Shown: piece after piece, positions 1 through 7,691 of the stretch
Layout of the letters: each line of letters starts with the position of its first letter
Numbering within the stretch: the stretch's first letter is position 1
Assembly: GCF_020422885.1 (NCBI RefSeq)
Contig: NZ_CP084622.1
Coordinates: forward strand, 4,731,001 to 4,795,000
Length of the DNA stretch: 64,000 bases
From: Mesobacillus sp. S13
Lineage (GTDB): Bacteria; Bacillota; Bacilli; Bacillales; Cytobacillaceae
Direction: 5' to 3'
Notes under the pieces: model-generated
Database searches by the model: none
The model's input: only the letters and a program-made list of their open reading frames with translations
What the model was told of the DNA's origin: nothing
Program-made: the position numbers and the translations under genes

Positions 1-276
1 CTGCTGTGAGGACAGGTTTTCGGCTACTTTGTCATTTTCATAGAGTTTCGCCAGAATTGGAATTTCCGCCATCACACTGGCCATGGATGGGAACATGAAT
101 CCTGATGATATGAACAGGGCTGCAGCTGCTGCTGAAACTGCCGCAGTTTTAAAAAGTGGTCTTCGTTTAGGCTTCATCCTGCTCCCTTTCCTTACACCAG
201 CCTGGATTGCTTTTACTACATCATCTTCGGGTACATCAATTCGATCTACACATTCATGAAACATTTTCTTTTCCAT
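1..276 (-). CDS. Anti-sigma factor, DUF4179-type (partial, C-terminus outside window)
   Basis: This is the N-terminal 92 residues of a protein that runs off the left edge. It starts with an ATG at 276 inside the 3' end of the ECF sigma gene (23-bp overlap), with GGGAGG about 8 nt upstream. The visible part has a short cytoplasmic segment, a basic stretch (MKPKRRP) and then a hydrophobic Ala-rich membrane segment (about residues 42-62). This is the layout of membrane anti-sigma factors of the DUF4179 group, which hold their cognate ECF sigma at the membrane. The function is inferred from the overlap with the sigma gene and the single membrane segment; the diagnostic extracytoplasmic domain is not in the window. 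Confidence 0.7.
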   Translation of the reverse strand, partial: MEKKMFHECVDRIDVPEDDVVKAIQAGVRKGSRMKPKRRPLFKTAAVSAAAAALFISSGFMFPSMASVMAEIPILAKLYENDKVAENLSSQQ

Positions 277-787
277 CCTGCTCGCCTCCCAATCTAGCCT
301 TCAATTCCTTCCGCGCTCGTTGCAGATAGGTTTTTACGGTATTTTCAGGTTTGTCCATCATTCTGGCAATCTCACCTATTGCCAGGTCATGATAGTAAAA
401 TAGGATAATCGCCGTCCGGTGCTGATCTTTTAATTGAGTGACCGCCTCCATTAAATCAAGGTTCTCTGCCACATTATGTTCACTGCTTGAAGGCAAGTCG
501 AGCAGTTTCTCAACTGGTGTTTCTTTTTTCCTTTTTTTCAAGACATCGTATGCACAATGGATCAGAATCCTTGTCAGCCAGGTTAAAAAGTATTGTTCAT
601 TTTTCAGCTGCCCGATCGCCAGAAATGCTTTGCATGATGTTTCCTGGACAATATCAAGCGCGTCCTCCCTGTTTCCGGTATATAAAAAAGCGGTCCGATA
701 TAATCGTTCACTATGTATAATCAGCAGCTCTTCAAATGCTTTTCCATTCCCCTTCACTGCCTTTTTCACAAGCTTTGCTTCTTTCAT
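254..787 (-). CDS. ECF-family RNA polymerase sigma factor
   Basis: This is a 177-residue sigma-70 protein of ECF size. Region 2 is visible near residues 15-85 (LYRTAFLYTGNREDALDIVQET, with the conserved DA-DIVQ core), and region 4 near residues 115-165 ends in a helix-turn-helix (LAIGEIARMMDKPENTVKTYL). I chose the ATG at 787, because AAGGAGG lies 7 nt upstream; the GTG at 805 would place that site inside the gene. It overlaps the anti-sigma gene, so the two are translationally coupled. A TGAAAC -35-like element upstream suggests autoregulation. It is probably a cell-envelope stress sigma; the specific homologue (SigV, SigM, SigW and so on) cannot be fixed by eye. Confidence 0.9.
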   Translation of the reverse strand: MKEAKLVKKAVKGNGKAFEELLIIHSERLYRTAFLYTGNREDALDIVQETSCKAFLAIGQLKNEQYFLTWLTRILIHCAYDVLKKRKKETPVEKLLDLPSSSEHNVAENLDLMEAVTQLKDQHRTAIILFYYHDLAIGEIARMMDKPENTVKTYLQRARKELKARLGGEQDGKENVS

Positions 788-809
788 TTCCTGACCTCCT
801 TTCACTCTT

Positions 810-838
810 TAGAGCACATGCAGGCAAAAAAAGTTTCA
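810..838 (-). promoter_or_regulatory. Candidate ECF autoregulatory promoter
   Basis: Reading the minus strand, TGAAAC (838-833) is followed after 17 nt by GCTCTA (815-810), about 23 nt before the sigma start codon. TGAAAC is the classic -35 of Bacillus ECF promoters. The -10 is a weak match to the usual CGTCTA-like element. Autoregulation is typical of this class but is inferred here. Confidence 0.45.
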
Positions 839-931
839 ACTTTTCCGAGATATTTTTCTAGTACTAAAGTAATATAGTAATAAATGGAATTTATCTATGT
901 ATAAACATAGTATATCGAACGAGGTGATGAT

Positions 932-1981
932 TTGGGCTTTTTCTCTCGTAAGCCTGATTTTCAAATTCCTGCATGCGGAATTGATCGGGTTGAAACAATC
1001 ACAATCGGCGGAATCCAACAGACAATCCTCATCCAGACCTACTCTACAAGGAACCCAGTGCTGCTGTTTTTGCATGGCGGTCCATCCATGCCCCTGCCTG
1101 GTGTCTCTTCTAGAGGGAAAAACTACACTGTCGCCACCAACACAAAAGAACTGGTCAAGCACTTTACCGTTGTGTTTTGGGATCAGCGCGGCACAGGCAA
1201 GTCCTACCACAAAGATATTCCACATACAACCATGACCTTTGAACAGCTTGTATCCGATGCAGCTGAGCTGACGGACTTTTTAAGAGAAACGTTCAATCAG
1301 GATAAGATCTTTCTGGCTGCTCACTCATTCGGTACCTTGATTGGCATGTACCTTCTGAAAAAGCACTCTGAAAAATTTCATTCCTATGTCGGCCTTTCAC
1401 AAATCATCAGCTGGACTGAAAATGACCGGGCAGCTCTCTCCTGGGTTAAAGAAGAAGCGAAGAGGCGCGGCGATTATAAAGCGTTGAATGAACTGGAGGC
1501 CGTTGGTGAACCGCCGTTTATCGAAGGATATAAACAATGGGGGATTTTGCGAAAATGGCAGATGAAGTACAGCACGATGGTTTATAACGACGACCAAATC
1601 AAGCATCCCGGCTTAATGAAGGTATCTTTAGGAATGCTCAATTCAAGTACATATGGAATAGCGGATGTTTTCCATTCTTTTTACAGTGGCTTCAAGCTTA
1701 TCTATTCTGACGAATTCATCCGGAATATACCTAACATCGATGTTCAAAGAGACATGCCATCCGTCAATGTACCTGTCACCTTCATTCATGGCAGGAAGGA
1801 TATCCATGTCCATGCTCATTTTGCAGAGGATTATCTCAACAATTTGAGAACGCCTCATGAAAAAAATTTCATTTGGATGGAGAAATCAGCACATCTTTTT
1901 CACCCGGATGATACGGCATTAATCGAACAGCATCTGATCAATGAATTAAGTCATATTAAAGCAGAGGTTATCAATCTATGA
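932..1981 (+). CDS. Alpha/beta hydrolase, proline iminopeptidase-like
   Basis: This 349-residue protein starts at TTG (932), preceded by GAGGTGATG. The fold is an alpha/beta hydrolase of the S33 type: oxyanion motif LFLHGGPSMP near residue 45, WDQRGTGKS near 90, nucleophile elbow AAHSFGTLIG near 132, acid residue in HGRKDIHVH near 295 and the catalytic histidine in KSAHLFHP near 320. HGGPG-like and WDQRGTGKS motifs are typical of prolyl iminopeptidases and related epoxide or ester hydrolases. It overlaps the next hydrolase gene by 4 bp (ATGA), so the two probably form an operon. The substrate is unknown. Confidence 0.8.
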   Translation: MGFFSRKPDFQIPACGIDRVETITIGGIQQTILIQTYSTRNPVLLFLHGGPSMPLPGVSSRGKNYTVATNTKELVKHFTVVFWDQRGTGKSYHKDIPHTTMTFEQLVSDAAELTDFLRETFNQDKIFLAAHSFGTLIGMYLLKKHSEKFHSYVGLSQIISWTENDRAALSWVKEEAKRRGDYKALNELEAVGEPPFIEGYKQWGILRKWQMKYSTMVYNDDQIKHPGLMKVSLGMLNSSTYGIADVFHSFYSGFKLIYSDEFIRNIPNIDVQRDMPSVNVPVTFIHGRKDIHVHAHFAEDYLNNLRTPHEKNFIWMEKSAHLFHPDDTALIEQHLINELSHIKAEVINL

Positions 1982-2850
1982 AAACTATCTATAAAACCCT
2001 GGACGGAAAAGAGCAGATTCTTAACCAGTATGAAGAGTATCTTACGCAGTTCAATTCACTGATCTCAAGGGATTATGTCCAAACAAGATTCGGCCGCACA
2101 CATGTCCTCGTAATGGGGAAGGAAGATGGGAAGCCTCTGTTTATTTTTCAGGGTGGCAACTGCATTAATCCTGTCACCCTAAGCTGGTTCAAGGGCCTGC
2201 TGGAAGAGTATAAAATCTATGCACCTGACACCATTGGACACCCTGGGTACAGTGATGAAACGAGAATTTCCGCCTCAGACAAAAGCTTTGCTCAATGGAC
2301 AGCCGACTTGATGGATTATTATAAAGTTGAAAAATGTGCATTCATTGGTCCTTCATACGGTGGCGGCATCATCCTCAGGCTTGCAGCTTTTATGCCAGAA
2401 AGGGTTCAGTGCGCGATCCTTATCAATCCTGCTGGTATCAGCCTTGGCTCAAAGATGAAAATGATCAAGGAAATCCTTGTTCCGATGATTTCTTATAAAA
2501 TAAACGGCTCTGCCAGAAGTCTGCGTCAAATTGCCAATGTGATGTCCTCCAAAAGCATGAAGCAGCTGGATGAAAGCGTCATCGGCAATATTTTTAAACA
2601 CACAACCCTCGAACAAGACATGCCAAAGCTGACGACTATTGAAGAATTAAGAGGCTATCGTGCCCCAACTCTTGTTATAACGGGAACCGAGGATGTATTT
2701 TTCCCAGGAAACAAAATTTCCCAAAAAGCGGAAGGACTTTTAGGTGACCGACTGGAATTGATAGAGTACCAGATGGGACATTTTCCATCTGCTGCCCATC
2801 TTGAAAAAATCGAACAAAATATCAAGACATTTTTGCAAAAACATTACTAG
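1978..2850 (+). CDS. Alpha/beta hydrolase
   Basis: This 290-residue protein is translationally coupled to the hydrolase upstream (4-bp overlap). The visible catalytic set is nucleophile serine in IGPSYGGGI near residue 125, aspartate in VITGTEDVFFP near 240, and histidine in QMGHFPSAAH near 265. APDTIGHPGYS matches the usual strand-3/4 loop. There is no signal peptide, so it is probably cytoplasmic. The substrate cannot be assigned; the context of a hydrolase pair plus a glyoxalase-fold protein suggests small-molecule breakdown or resistance, which is inference only. Confidence 0.8.
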   Translation: MKTIYKTLDGKEQILNQYEEYLTQFNSLISRDYVQTRFGRTHVLVMGKEDGKPLFIFQGGNCINPVTLSWFKGLLEEYKIYAPDTIGHPGYSDETRISASDKSFAQWTADLMDYYKVEKCAFIGPSYGGGIILRLAAFMPERVQCAILINPAGISLGSKMKMIKEILVPMISYKINGSARSLRQIANVMSSKSMKQLDESVIGNIFKHTTLEQDMPKLTTIEELRGYRAPTLVITGTEDVFFPGNKISQKAEGLLGDRLELIEYQMGHFPSAAHLEKIEQNIKTFLQKHY

Positions 2851-2860
2851 GAGGCAAATC

Positions 2861-3238
2861 ATGCACTCAAATCCAATCCAAAAAGTCGGGCAAATTGGAA
2901 TACCCGTCAAAAACATTGAAAGAGCGACTGCCTTTTATCAGGAAGAATTAGGATTGCCGTTATTGTTCAATACAGATACTATGGCTTTTTTCGATTGTGA
3001 AGGTGTCCGTCTCCTATTAACCCTTCCGGAAAACGAGCAATTTGCCCATCCTAGTTCCGTCATCTATTTTCAGGTAGCAGATATAAAGGAGAAATATGAA
3101 GAACTGCTTTCAAACGGGGTTCAATTCATTGGGCAGCCTCATGTTGTCGCCAAAGTCGGCGATACGGAAACATGGATGGTATTCTTCAAGGATTCAGAGG
3201 AGAACACTCATGCATTCATGAGCGAGGTTTCTGTATAA
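2861..3238 (+). CDS. VOC (glyoxalase/bleomycin-resistance fold) family protein
   Basis: The protein has 125 residues. I chose the ATG at 2861, which follows AGGAGGCAAATC; the in-frame ATG at 2801 lies inside the preceding gene. The two beta-alpha-beta-beta-beta halves are visible: IGIPVKNIERATAFYQEELGLPL at the start and VADIKEKYEELLSNG followed by FFKDSEENTHAFMSE at the end. Members act as metal-dependent lyases, dioxygenases or drug-binding proteins. It is the third gene of the hydrolase operon, 10 bp after the stop of the second. Function is not assignable beyond the fold. Confidence 0.8.
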   Translation: MHSNPIQKVGQIGIPVKNIERATAFYQEELGLPLLFNTDTMAFFDCEGVRLLLTLPENEQFAHPSSVIYFQVADIKEKYEELLSNGVQFIGQPHVVAKVGDTETWMVFFKDSEENTHAFMSEVSV

Positions 3239-3244
3239 AAAGAG

Positions 3245-3277
3245 AAAAGGATACTGCTGTCGATGCAGTATCCTTTT
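3245..3277. terminator. Bidirectional intrinsic terminator
   Basis: A 13-bp stem (AAAAGGATACTGC paired with its complement, loop TGTCGAT) with A and T flanks lies between two convergent genes and can end both transcripts. Confidence 0.8.
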
Positions 3278-4152
3278 CATTGAATGGCTTTCAATTCATT
3301 CTTTTTCAGGAATAATTCGATTTGATGTGCCGCCATCATCCCTGCTGTACTGTTCAAGTGCACCCCATCCGTCAGCAGCAAGTATCCATTCCTGGCAGAT
3401 ATGCGGTCAAGACTGTATCCGTATACAAAATGATCGATGATCGCTTTTTCATAAAGCTTTGTCCCGTTCCTCAGCGACCGACCTCTCGTATGCCCTTTTC
3501 CCTTTAGATAAGCCTTCAATTTTTCATTAAAAGGAAGGTAAGAAACATTAGTCATTTCTGCAGTCTTCTTGATGACCTCATTGTACTGGTCAATTTCCTT
3601 ATTCGCTTTTGAGAAAAGGTTTTCGCCGACAACCGGGAGCGATAGCAGACCGATTTTTGCGGATGTTTCTGCTTTCAGCCTTGAGATAATCATTGCTAAA
3701 TTCTTTTCATACACCAATAATGACGGTTTTTCCATTTGCTCAGCCAGCTTCACGTTCCTCTTTGCAAGATCGGGGGCTATTTTTGCTGCAGCATCATTCA
3801 ATCCGACGAGAATGACGATGAATTCTGGCTGGCAGGCAATCACATCGTCCAAACGCTGCAGGACATCATAAGCTGTACTTCCGTTGACACCCGCATTGAT
3901 GAACTGATAATCCTTACAGCTGCGCCTCCTGGCTGCGTCATCGACAAAATTATAGCTGATGTTTCCATGCACCGCGTCCCCACCAATGACGGTGACAAGC
4001 ATTTTCCCTTCCTGACGAAGTCCTTTTTCCAGAAAAGCGCGCGGATTGTTAGGTGGCAGCTGGTTAATCCGGCCTTTCCGCTGATAATACAGTGTCATAG
4101 TTACAGCAGCAATCAATAATAGGATGAATAACGCACCATAGATCAGTTCCAT
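3277..4152 (-). CDS. SGNH/GDSL hydrolase-family protein with Ser-to-Ala at the nucleophile
   Basis: This 291-residue protein has an N-terminal membrane segment (about residues 5-23) and an SGNH fold outside it. Block I, normally GDS(x)3G, reads GGDAVHGN near residue 57, so alanine replaces the nucleophilic serine. Block III is intact (VGLNDAA near 125), and block V is DGVHLNS near 268, keeping the Asp-His pair. The start ATG at 4152 follows AGAGGGG. With the serine missing, classical esterase/lipase activity is unlikely unless a neighbouring residue substitutes. It may bind a surface polymer or be a non-catalytic paralogue. It is a single gene ending at a shared terminator. Confidence 0.8.
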   Translation of the reverse strand: MELIYGALFILLLIAAVTMTLYYQRKGRINQLPPNNPRAFLEKGLRQEGKMLVTVIGGDAVHGNISYNFVDDAARRRSCKDYQFINAGVNGSTAYDVLQRLDDVIACQPEFIVILVGLNDAAAKIAPDLAKRNVKLAEQMEKPSLLVYEKNLAMIISRLKAETSAKIGLLSLPVVGENLFSKANKEIDQYNEVIKKTAEMTNVSYLPFNEKLKAYLKGKGHTRGRSLRNGTKLYEKAIIDHFVYGYSLDRISARNGYLLLTDGVHLNSTAGMMAAHQIELFLKKNELKAIQ

Positions 4153-4416
4153 ATATAACCCCTCTCTTATAAAATTATTAATTAAAAATTCTGAATTTAT
4201 ATAGTAAGATTATTCGACAAACCAGTTGAAAATCCCTGTAACAGGAATATTTCGATGAACAAAAATCTTTTCTTGCCGATATTTCCATTATAGCCTTTTA
4301 TGTTATGCTGCAGACAAATTAAATGGTACAAAAATTTACACAAATCAAAAAATTACTTTGCAACTAGATTTATATATAGGATAAAATTAATGGTAGAGTT
4401 TGGGAAAGGAGAATAT

Positions 4417-5679
4417 TTGCCTATGCTAAAAGCTAGGTTATATGATTTTACGTTGTTCTTTATTGCTGTTTCCGTGGCTTTTGGACTAGGTGCGTTCACT
4501 ATAGACAAGAACATTTTTTTAACCGCGTTATTAATTTACTGGTTATTTTCAACCCTTTATAACCATTTACGAATTCGTGCGCAAAGCGGAGCGATGAAAT
4601 TTGACTACGGAATCAGCTATAGTCTGTCTTTTGGGATTTTTGCGGGTCCGCTCGGTCTTTTCATTTTTGAAGCAATCTATCGTTTCACAGTCTATTTTTC
4701 AAGAATAAGCTCGAAAACTGCTGATGACAGTGAGCTTTCCGATACATTCTACAATATAGGCGCCCATGTGTTAATTTACTCCATCGGCTATTACCTGTTT
4801 CATTTGGCATACCCATTATTTGAGGGAATTCCCTTTGGATTCTGGATTTTGATGTGCATCCTTGCTGTGACGACGGCGTTGATCTCCTATACATTTCTTT
4901 CAACAGCTTTTTATATTTTGGGAGAAATCAAAAGCTTGCAGCAAGCAATCAAGTTTTACAAAGATAGCAATAACTGGCTGGACCTTGGGAAGACAGCATT
5001 CACGAATGGCTTGCTACTGCTATTGCTTGAGGAGCAGCGTTGGGAAATGGTCGTAGGATTATTCATCCTGAATTATCTCGTCAGCCGTTCCTTCCAGTCA
5101 AAATCACAAAGCATCAAGAACAAAATTGAGCGTGACAAGTTCGAGCAAATGGCCTATACAGACTTCCTCACAGGAATTCCGAACCGTGCTTTTATGGATA
5201 AAAAAATGTCCGAGTTAAACCAGACAGGTGAAAAAGTCGGGATCGTTGTCGCGGACATCGATAAATTCAAGCTGATCAATGACTCCTATAACCATGCGGT
5301 TGGAGACCGGGTCATCCAGCATTTTGCCAGCACTCTTAAAAACTACTTATCCGAGAACGATTACGTCTTCCGCAGCGGCGGGGAAGAATTCACCTTGATT
5401 CTAAGGAACAGGTCCCTCAGCCAAACAATCGATCTCGTGGAAAGAATCCGTCACGGAGTTGAGACAAGCTCAGTCGAAGTCGAATATCAATCAAGCAGAC
5501 ATGATGTCACCATCACCTCTTCCTTTGGACTTTATTATTTCCAAGTGAACCAATATACCTCCATGGAGAAAGGCTATATCTACGCCGACCAGCTACTGCT
5601 CCAATCAAAAGAGCTCGGCAAAAACAAAGTCACCTTCAAGGATGAACTAAACCAGCAAACGCCGGTAAATGCCATGTAA
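4417..5679 (+). CDS. Membrane diguanylate cyclase (GGDEF protein)
   Basis: The protein has about 420 residues, starting at TTG 4417 (AAAGGAG 5 nt upstream) or ATG 4423; the longer frame from 4300 has no ribosome site. The N-terminal 220 residues hold about six hydrophobic segments forming a membrane sensor, followed by a short helical linker and a GGDEF domain: DFLTGIPNRAFMDK at its start, DIDKFKLINDSYNHAVGD for metal binding, and the signature SGGEEF (GGEEF is active in many enzymes). It should make cyclic di-GMP in response to an unknown membrane signal. It is monocistronic, with a terminator immediately downstream. Confidence 0.87.
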   Translation: MPMLKARLYDFTLFFIAVSVAFGLGAFTIDKNIFLTALLIYWLFSTLYNHLRIRAQSGAMKFDYGISYSLSFGIFAGPLGLFIFEAIYRFTVYFSRISSKTADDSELSDTFYNIGAHVLIYSIGYYLFHLAYPLFEGIPFGFWILMCILAVTTALISYTFLSTAFYILGEIKSLQQAIKFYKDSNNWLDLGKTAFTNGLLLLLLEEQRWEMVVGLFILNYLVSRSFQSKSQSIKNKIERDKFEQMAYTDFLTGIPNRAFMDKKMSELNQTGEKVGIVVADIDKFKLINDSYNHAVGDRVIQHFASTLKNYLSENDYVFRSGGEEFTLILRNRSLSQTIDLVERIRHGVETSSVEVEYQSSRHDVTITSSFGLYYFQVNQYTSMEKGYIYADQLLLQSKELGKNKVTFKDELNQQTPVNAM

Positions 5680-5708
5680 AAAGACAGAGAGAATGTATCT
5701 CTGTCTTT
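5680..5708 (+). terminator. Intrinsic terminator of the GGDEF gene
   Basis: An 11-bp stem (AAAGACAGAGA with its complement, 7-nt loop) is followed by a T-run directly after the stop codon. Confidence 0.8.
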
Positions 5709-5767
5709 TTTCTGTTTGCTAAAAGTGAGAAGGAATGCGATTATGACAGCTTTACTGATTTGCGCTT

Positions 5768-6142
5768 CGAACCTGTCTTAAGTTTGCTCATCTTGTGACA
5801 GCTTTTCCCCTTTTGACACCGAACCTGTCTTAAGTCTGCTCATCTTGTGACAGCTTTCCGCCTTTTGGCACCGAACCTGTCTTAAATTTGCTCATCTTGT
5901 GACAGTTTTTCCCCTTTTGACATCGAACCTGTCTTAAGTTCCCTCTTCTGTTGACAGCTTTTCGCCTTTTGGCACCGAACCTGTCTTAAGTTCCCTCTTC
6001 TTTTGACAGCTTTTCACCTTTTGGCACCGAACCTGACTTAAGTTTGCTCATCTTGTGACAGCTTTCCGCCTTTTGACATCGAACCTGTCTTAAGTTCCCT
6101 CTTCTTTTGACAGCTTTTCCCCTTTTGGCACCGAACCTGTCT
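5768..6142. repeat. 52-bp tandem repeat array, seven full units plus a partial eighth
   Basis: Units begin CGAACCTGTCTTAAG at 5768, 5820, 5872, 5924, 5976, 6028 and 6080, and a partial unit starts at 6132; every step is exactly 52 bp. Two variants of the middle alternate (TTTGCTCATCTTGTG and TTCCCTCTTCTTTTG), and the tails switch between TTTTGACAC/T and TTTTGGCAC. Each unit contains short inverted arms CTGTC and GACAG about 20 nt apart. The array fills the gap between a GGDEF gene and the DsrE pair, contains no good ORF, and has no unique spacers. Confidence 0.95.
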
Positions 6143-6171
6143 GAATCCAAATCCTCACCTATTAGCCACGC

Positions 6172-6552
6172 TTAAAAATGCATAAATAGGTCAGCGGATG
6201 CTGCTTCGTTCAGCAGCCATTTGATTGGTACCTGCTCTGCGGGATGGATAAATTCAAAGTGGTCGTTCATATCCATATCCACCACATATAGTTGGGCTCC
6301 CATTTCGACGGCGATCCCAAGCAGGTCATGAACAGAAGATACTCCGAAGTCATTCAATGCATTTGATAAGTATTCAAGGTCCTCAGACGGAACGGGTACA
6401 TACCGTTTATCAAGAATGTTGACTCCCCTGCGGGAAAATGCCAGGATGACATCTGCACCGGATGAGGCAGCACCTACGGCCACATTCAAGGGTGGGTACG
6501 CGGACTCCAATTCATCATGCAAAGCCATCACCACTACTTTTTTCTTTTCCAT
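6172..6552 (-). CDS. DsrE/DsrF-like sulfur-relay family protein (no conserved Cys)
   Basis: This 126-residue protein has the alternating beta/alpha pattern of the DsrE fold: VVVMALHDELES, then GADVILAFSRRGVNILDKRY, then LLGIAVEMGAQLYVVDMDMNDH. It shares the DKRY element with the neighbouring gene, so the two are probably paralogues. The position where the partner carries its cysteine (FFGCQMN) reads YVVDMDMN here, so no sulfur-carrying cysteine is seen. A role as the non-catalytic partner in a hetero-oligomer is inferred. It lies 15 bp downstream of the other DsrE gene in one operon. Confidence 0.7.
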   Translation of the reverse strand: MEKKKVVVMALHDELESAYPPLNVAVGAASSGADVILAFSRRGVNILDKRYVPVPSEDLEYLSNALNDFGVSSVHDLLGIAVEMGAQLYVVDMDMNDHFEFIHPAEQVPIKWLLNEAASADLFMHF

Positions 6553-6567
6553 CAGCTCTTCCCCCCA

Positions 6568-6915
6568 TTAGTAACTTAGCACTGCATCTGCCTGGTAGGC
6601 TGTCTCCAGGAAAGTTGCGACCCCTGATAGTTGCGCACCGTCAACTAGCTCAAGTCCATCGGCAATCAGTACATTCATCTGGCAGCCGAAAAATTTAATT
6701 CCCTTATCCATTGCCTGCTGCATTAGTTGTTGCAAATCCATATTGTGTGTTCTCTCCATGATTTTCATATATCGTTTATCCAGGACTCGGGCTCCATCTA
6801 AATCAAAGAAAATTGATACTTCGTTTTCCTCCTCAGCGTTTTTGAGCGCTTTTTTCAGAACATAAGGGACATTGGAACTCAATGAAACAAAGTATACAAA
6901 TTTCTTATTCGCCAT
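6568..6915 (-). CDS. DsrE family protein with conserved Cys
   Basis: This 115-residue DsrE-fold protein carries the family cysteine in IKFFGCQMN near residue 76, the place where DsrE/TusD-like proteins hold persulfide. Other recognisable parts are FVYFVSLSSN at the N-terminus and FFDLDGARVLDKRY in the middle. It is the first gene of a two-gene operon with the Cys-less paralogue. A CsoR/CstR-like operator lies about 80 bp upstream, which fits a role in sulfane-sulfur handling. This last point is inference. Confidence 0.75.
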   Translation of the reverse strand: MANKKFVYFVSLSSNVPYVLKKALKNAEEENEVSIFFDLDGARVLDKRYMKIMERTHNMDLQQLMQQAMDKGIKFFGCQMNVLIADGLELVDGAQLSGVATFLETAYQADAVLSY

Positions 6916-6993
6916 GTGGCTTCCCTTCCTTCACGTCGTTTATTTCTACAACTAATTATCTTTTCCAAATGATTGATAAACCTTACTACCATT

Positions 6994-7013
6994 ATATACC
7001 CTATTAGGTATAT
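6994..7013. promoter_or_regulatory. Palindromic operator resembling CsoR/CstR sites
   Basis: ATATACC (6994-7000) and GGTATAT (7007-7013) form a perfect 7-bp inverted repeat around CTATTA, upstream of the DsrE operon. CsoR-family regulators, including persulfide-sensing CstR, bind A/T-rich palindromes of the TACCC...GGGTA type. The regulator gene is not nearby. Confidence 0.45.
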
Positions 7014-7027
7014 AACAAAACAAAAAC

Positions 7028-7068
7028 ACAGGCAGCTTCCTGGTTCTTAAAACCAAGCTGCTGCCTGT
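7028..7068 (-). terminator. Intrinsic terminator of the cupin gene
   Basis: A long stem (ACAGGCAGC with GCTGCCTGT at its base, continued by an inner CTTGGTT/AACCAAG arm) is followed on the minus strand by a T-rich run, just past the cupin stop codon. Confidence 0.75.
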
Positions 7069-7079
7069 CTCTTTATCTA

Positions 7080-7577
7080 TTATTTCACCCATTTATGAAG
7101 CAGGGGTCCTGTTTCGCCATATACCGGATCTGTCTCTGGTACTGGTACGTTTTTGATTTGGGAGAGTGCCTGTGCCCTCGTCCCTGGGTCTTCTTTTTTC
7201 AAATCAGGATTCCGGCCGTTTGGATAAGCGCCTACGACGGCAAAGTCCTGGCTGCTGTCGATTTTCTTGTGGCCGGTACCTGCCGGAAGAACGATGACAT
7301 CTCCCGCTTTGAGCTCGAGACGTTCTCCGCTGTCACCGCCAATCTGCACGGTCGCGCTGCCTGACTTCACACCGAGCACCTCATGGGTATTCGTATGATA
7401 GTGATGGTAATCGTATATATCACCCGTCCAGGTGCCTGTCCAATTATGCTGCTCGAATTGTTCCTCCATGCTTAAGTTATCATCAAAAACACCCTGATAG
7501 ACAATGACTGGCAATGTCGGATTGTACGGGATATCACCTGTGTCCTGTGCAAAAAATGATTGTACTTGTGTTCCCAT
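7080..7577 (-). CDS. Cupin-domain protein, YjlB-like
   Basis: The protein has 165 residues with one cupin barrel. Motif 1 is HHYHTNTHEVLGVKSG near residues 58-73, with the metal-binding histidines and glutamate. Motif 2 is AGDVIVLPAGTGHKKI near 91-106, with the distal histidine. VPETDPVYGETGPL at the C-terminus recalls the B. subtilis YjlB family; I recognise this from memory and have not compared sequences. It is a soluble, probably metal-binding protein of unknown substrate. It is monocistronic, with its own terminator. Confidence 0.8.
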   Translation of the reverse strand: MGTQVQSFFAQDTGDIPYNPTLPVIVYQGVFDDNLSMEEQFEQHNWTGTWTGDIYDYHHYHTNTHEVLGVKSGSATVQIGGDSGERLELKAGDVIVLPAGTGHKKIDSSQDFAVVGAYPNGRNPDLKKEDPGTRAQALSQIKNVPVPETDPVYGETGPLLHKWVK

Positions 7578-7691
7578 TGTGGAATCTGCTCCTTTCTTTT
7601 ATCGTAGTTGAGGTATACTTTTAAAAGTGAAGTGTCCACCACAATACTCCTTATGATGGCATCAGCCAAAATGGCCTATGCTTATCTCTAC

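Noticed and set aside
4300..4416. Extended N-terminus of the first GGDEF protein
   Set aside because: The upstream 39 codons have no ribosome site; AAAGGAG lies before 4417, and the membrane segments begin after it.
5768..6142. CRISPR array
   Set aside because: The whole 52-bp unit is repeated head to tail; there are no unique spacers and no cas genes nearby.
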